The translations under genes and the position numbers were made by a program. Source: Glaciecola sp049650345 (lineage in GTDB: Bacteria > Pseudomonadota > Gammaproteobacteria > Enterobacterales > Alteromonadaceae). From it: DNA of 59,974 nt. The stretch is taken from the NCBI GenBank assembly GCA_049650345.1, contig JBARZY010000042.1, positions 1 through 59,974 of the forward strand, given 5' to 3'. The notes beneath the pieces were generated by a model, which made no database searches, was not told where the DNA came from, and was given only the letters and a program-made list of their open reading frames with translations. This document shows positions 57,529-59,974 of the stretch, in pieces (the first letter of the stretch is position 1; each line of letters opens with the position of its first letter).

Positions 57529-58689
57529 ATGCCCGAAGCGTTCAAACATAATTTTGACCACAAGGTTATACGACATTTAGCACAACAACTTAGCAAACAA
57601 GCAGCATTACTGGGCGACGTTTTTCATGCCGATAAATTTGTTAAAGACGCCTGCAACAATCTAGATGAGTTGGAATTAAAAGCGCGTTCTAACCAAATTG
57701 CTGCGGCATTAGCTACGCACTTGCCCACTGACTTTATTCGTTCGGCGAAGTTGATAGATGCATCACTTGCACCCATTAACGCTAATAATAGCGACGAAAC
57801 AATCACTTTTACTCACGAATCCGACGGTTTAGCGGGTTGGATAATCATGCCGGTCGCCGATTATATCAGTACGGTTATATTGCTACATCCTGAACAAAAT
57901 TTTGACCATGGTATACAACTGCTAAAGCGCTGTACGTGTTTGTTTTCTGCCGAATTTGCTATTAGGCCATTGTTGCGCGACTTGCCCTCTAAAACGTTGG
58001 CAACACTGCTTACGTGGCAGAGCGATGAGAACGTACACATACGGCGCTTGGTATCGGAGGGCACTCGGCCTTATTTACCATGGGGTATTCGCTTGCATCA
58101 ATTTGTGGCAGAGCCTGAGCTGATAATCCCTTTTCTTGAGGCATTAAAAGATGATGAAAGCGAATATGTGCGTCGTTCTGTGGCAAATAATTTAAATGAT
58201 ATTGCCAAAGATCATCCGGATAAGGTAGCGGCCCTAGCACAGCAATGGTGGCTACCAAAAAACAAAAACCGTACGCGTTTAATTAAACATGCTTGTAGAA
58301 CGTTGATTAAACAAGGTCATCCTAAAGTTCTCGAAATGTTGGGGTACTTTCCGGTTACTCTTGCTGCTATCTCCCTGACTCTGTCGCACAAGCATCTTGC
58401 CATAGGCGAATCGCAGCAAATGACACTTTCCCTAAAAGGGAATAATGCGTGTAACCAAGCGCTTTTAATAGATTATGTTGTGCATCATCAAAAGGCGAAC
58501 AAACTTACCTCAAAAAAGGTGTTTAAATGGACCAGTATTACGCTAGAAAAAGGGAAGGGCACGGTTGTGATACAAAAAGCACATAGCTTTAAAAAAGTCA
58601 CTACACGTAAGTACTATCCAGGTGAGCATAAAATTGAGGTGTTAATAAATGGCCGGTCTGTGGCTATGCAGTCATTTTTGCTAACATAA
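57529..58689 (+). CDS. alkC: AlkC-type DNA glycosylase with Ig-like domain
   Basis: A 386-residue protein. Residues about 1-272 form ALK/HEAT-like helical repeats with the family stretch HIRRLVSEGTRPYLPWG (170-186) and YVRRSVANNLNDIAKDHP (213-230). The C-terminal part (about 275-386) is beta-rich and matches the Ig-like domain found in AlkC enzymes, which remove 3-methyladenine and 3-methylcytosine from DNA. Catalytic carboxylates were not assigned by me. It starts 3 bases after the exporter stop, so both are likely co-transcribed. Confidence 0.82.
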   Translation: MPEAFKHNFDHKVIRHLAQQLSKQAALLGDVFHADKFVKDACNNLDELELKARSNQIAAALATHLPTDFIRSAKLIDASLAPINANNSDETITFTHESDGLAGWIIMPVADYISTVILLHPEQNFDHGIQLLKRCTCLFSAEFAIRPLLRDLPSKTLATLLTWQSDENVHIRRLVSEGTRPYLPWGIRLHQFVAEPELIIPFLEALKDDESEYVRRSVANNLNDIAKDHPDKVAALAQQWWLPKNKNRTRLIKHACRTLIKQGHPKVLEMLGYFPVTLAAISLTLSHKHLAIGESQQMTLSLKGNNACNQALLIDYVVHHQKANKLTSKKVFKWTSITLEKGKGTVVIQKAHSFKKVTTRKYYPGEHKIEVLINGRSVAMQSFLLT

Positions 58690-58757
58690 TTTCTTTGCTA
58701 TTTGGCAAGCACTGTTTACTCTTGATACCACAAGCTAACAAATCGATAGGCAACAAC

Positions 58758-59974
58758 ATGACCAGTCGCGCAGATTTTATTAATCAACAACTATTATTAA
58801 TTGACGGACAGTACGCAGCAAAAGACTGCCCAAAACATGTAAAAATGTGTACCAGCCCGTTTGTGTTTTTTCGCGGCAGCTCGCAGTTGTTTTATGCCGA
58901 TTTAGCGGTTCATAATATAGCCATTCCCAAGGCCTTCGACAAAGTACCACTTACCACGGTGATGGGAGACTGCCATACGTCTAATTTTGGTTTTTTTACA
59001 GAAGAAGGCTCCCATGGTGAAAACATTGTATTCTCAATTAACGATTTTGATGACGCTTGCATTGGCCATGCCTACTGGGATATTTTGCGCTACTGCGTTA
59101 GCCTTGCGCTAGCAGTGGATCATTGTGAGGGGATAAAATTAGGCACATACGCCAGTGACAAAGACTATAGTCAAAAACCAGTGGTTGCTCAAAGTGACAT
59201 AGTGCCCGCTATGCAGGCCTTTATTCAGCAATATTGTGACGTACTGCTACAGGGTATTGAACGAAAACCCACTGACGATCATTTTTTAGATGAAACTTAT
59301 CACGATTTCAATACCCCATCGGTACTCAAAAAACGCTATAAAAAGGCCACCCAAGTGGCATTAGGCGGCTCTTTATTTACCAGTAAAAGTGCGCTTGCTA
59401 AAGCGATAGATCTTAGCGAATGGCCGCTTAAATTTGCCACAAACCCGGTCAAATTCACATACCAAGATGTCCCCACTGACATCATTAATACGCGTATATC
59501 TCCCTATTTTTATGACCATGTGTTAGATGCGGTCAAACGTGAAAACTCTGGTACAGGTTCGGTAAATATGCAGCGGTATTACTTACTCATTGGGCCTGAA
59601 GAAGCTCGACATGAGCAAATGCCTGCTGCTGACGAGTTATCGACGTTATTGAATTTGTGTCATGTGGTTGAGGTTAAGCAGCAACGCACGGCTGCGCCAA
59701 TTCACTATTTTTCTGACTTGCATCATCAAAACCAGCTAAATGCCGCACATTTGACGGTAAAGTGCCAACGCAAAATGCAGCGCAGACAAGACTATTGCTT
59801 AGACGACATTTATTTTAACGAAGCGCACTGGTTAATACGCTCAAGGCATCACGCTAAAGTAGGTGTTGATTCTGAACATATTGGATTTGGTAGGGTGAAT
59901 GCGCTTGAAGGTGGCTTTGCCCACTATGCCTATGCTTGTGGTCAAGAACTTGCACGAGCTCATTGCAGAGGAGA
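58758..59974 (+). CDS. DUF2252 family protein (3' truncated by window)
   Basis: The frame opens with ATG at 58758 and stays open to the window end (405 codons). MCTSPFVFFRGSSQLFYADL, MGDCHTSNFGFF and INDFDDACIGHAYWDILRY are the hallmark stretches of DUF2252, a family with distant kinase/aminoglycoside-phosphotransferase-like layout. The function is unknown. It follows alkC by 68 bp on the same strand. The C-terminus is outside the window. Confidence 0.88.
   Translation, partial: MTSRADFINQQLLLIDGQYAAKDCPKHVKMCTSPFVFFRGSSQLFYADLAVHNIAIPKAFDKVPLTTVMGDCHTSNFGFFTEEGSHGENIVFSINDFDDACIGHAYWDILRYCVSLALAVDHCEGIKLGTYASDKDYSQKPVVAQSDIVPAMQAFIQQYCDVLLQGIERKPTDDHFLDETYHDFNTPSVLKKRYKKATQVALGGSLFTSKSALAKAIDLSEWPLKFATNPVKFTYQDVPTDIINTRISPYFYDHVLDAVKRENSGTGSVNMQRYYLLIGPEEARHEQMPAADELSTLLNLCHVVEVKQQRTAAPIHYFSDLHHQNQLNAAHLTVKCQRKMQRRQDYCLDDIYFNEAHWLIRSRHHAKVGVDSEHIGFGRVNALEGGFAHYAYACGQELARAHCRG

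Overview
The window looks like chromosome from a marine gammaproteobacterium of the order Alteromonadales (Alteromonas/Glaciecola type). The grounds are three TonB-dependent receptors, an amylosucrase-centred sucrose locus with tryptophan-halogenase-like flavoproteins, a YbiB/TIGR02647 pair, many c-di-GMP proteins and moderately AT-rich DNA. This assignment rests on gene content only. No rRNA, tRNA, CRISPR array, phage or complete insertion sequence was seen.

Layout. 1-5 kb: a gene tail, a divergent pair of unrecognised membrane proteins, then a translationally coupled EAL phosphodiesterase and BLUF blue-light sensor. 5-9.6 kb: a small sulfotransferase-like gene behind three CpxR-like half-sites, a membrane diguanylate cyclase whose stop codon lies inside a 60-bp perfect palindrome, an XRE/membrane-protein pair and a PhoD-like phosphatase. 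9.6-17.6 kb (minus strand): hybrid histidine kinase, TPR-sulfotransferase and a TonB receptor. 17.8-26.3 kb: a secreted protein coupled to a homocysteine S-methyltransferase, katG divergent from a second TonB receptor, and acuI/yhdH with a DUF4920 protein.

26.3-39.5 kb is a sucrose/alpha-glucan locus: amylosucrase, a LacI-type regulator, two halogenase-like flavoproteins, a MalA/SuxA-like TonB receptor, a GPH-type sugar transporter and a GH13 alpha-glucosidase. Near-identical palindromes of the TTAAACGTTTAA type lie before amylosucrase and the transporter, with a weaker one before the receptor, so one LacI regulon is likely. The inferred flow is outer-membrane uptake by the receptor, inner-membrane import by the transporter, then hydrolysis by the GH13 enzyme or conversion to glucan by amylosucrase.

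39.5-48 kb holds a small coiled-coil protein and a 2661-residue lipoprotein made of calcium-binding TSP3-type repeats and three related modules of about 450 residues. 48-50.7 kb holds a diiron beta-lactamase-fold protein resembling the ODP oxygen sensor, coupled to a chemoreceptor-like helical protein whose apparent start codon is ATA; divergent from it is a degenerate-GGDEF gene split by an in-frame TGA. 50.8-60 kb is mostly housekeeping: moaD, ybiB, a TIGR02647 gene, mobA, an output-less PAS protein, a lipoprotein, a periplasmic binding protein, a ThrE-type exporter, an AlkC-type glycosylase and a DUF2252 gene running off the end.

The best candidates for less-described biology are the BLUF/EAL pair, the ODP/chemoreceptor-like pair beside the split GGDEF gene, the halogenase-containing sucrose regulon and the giant modular lipoprotein.
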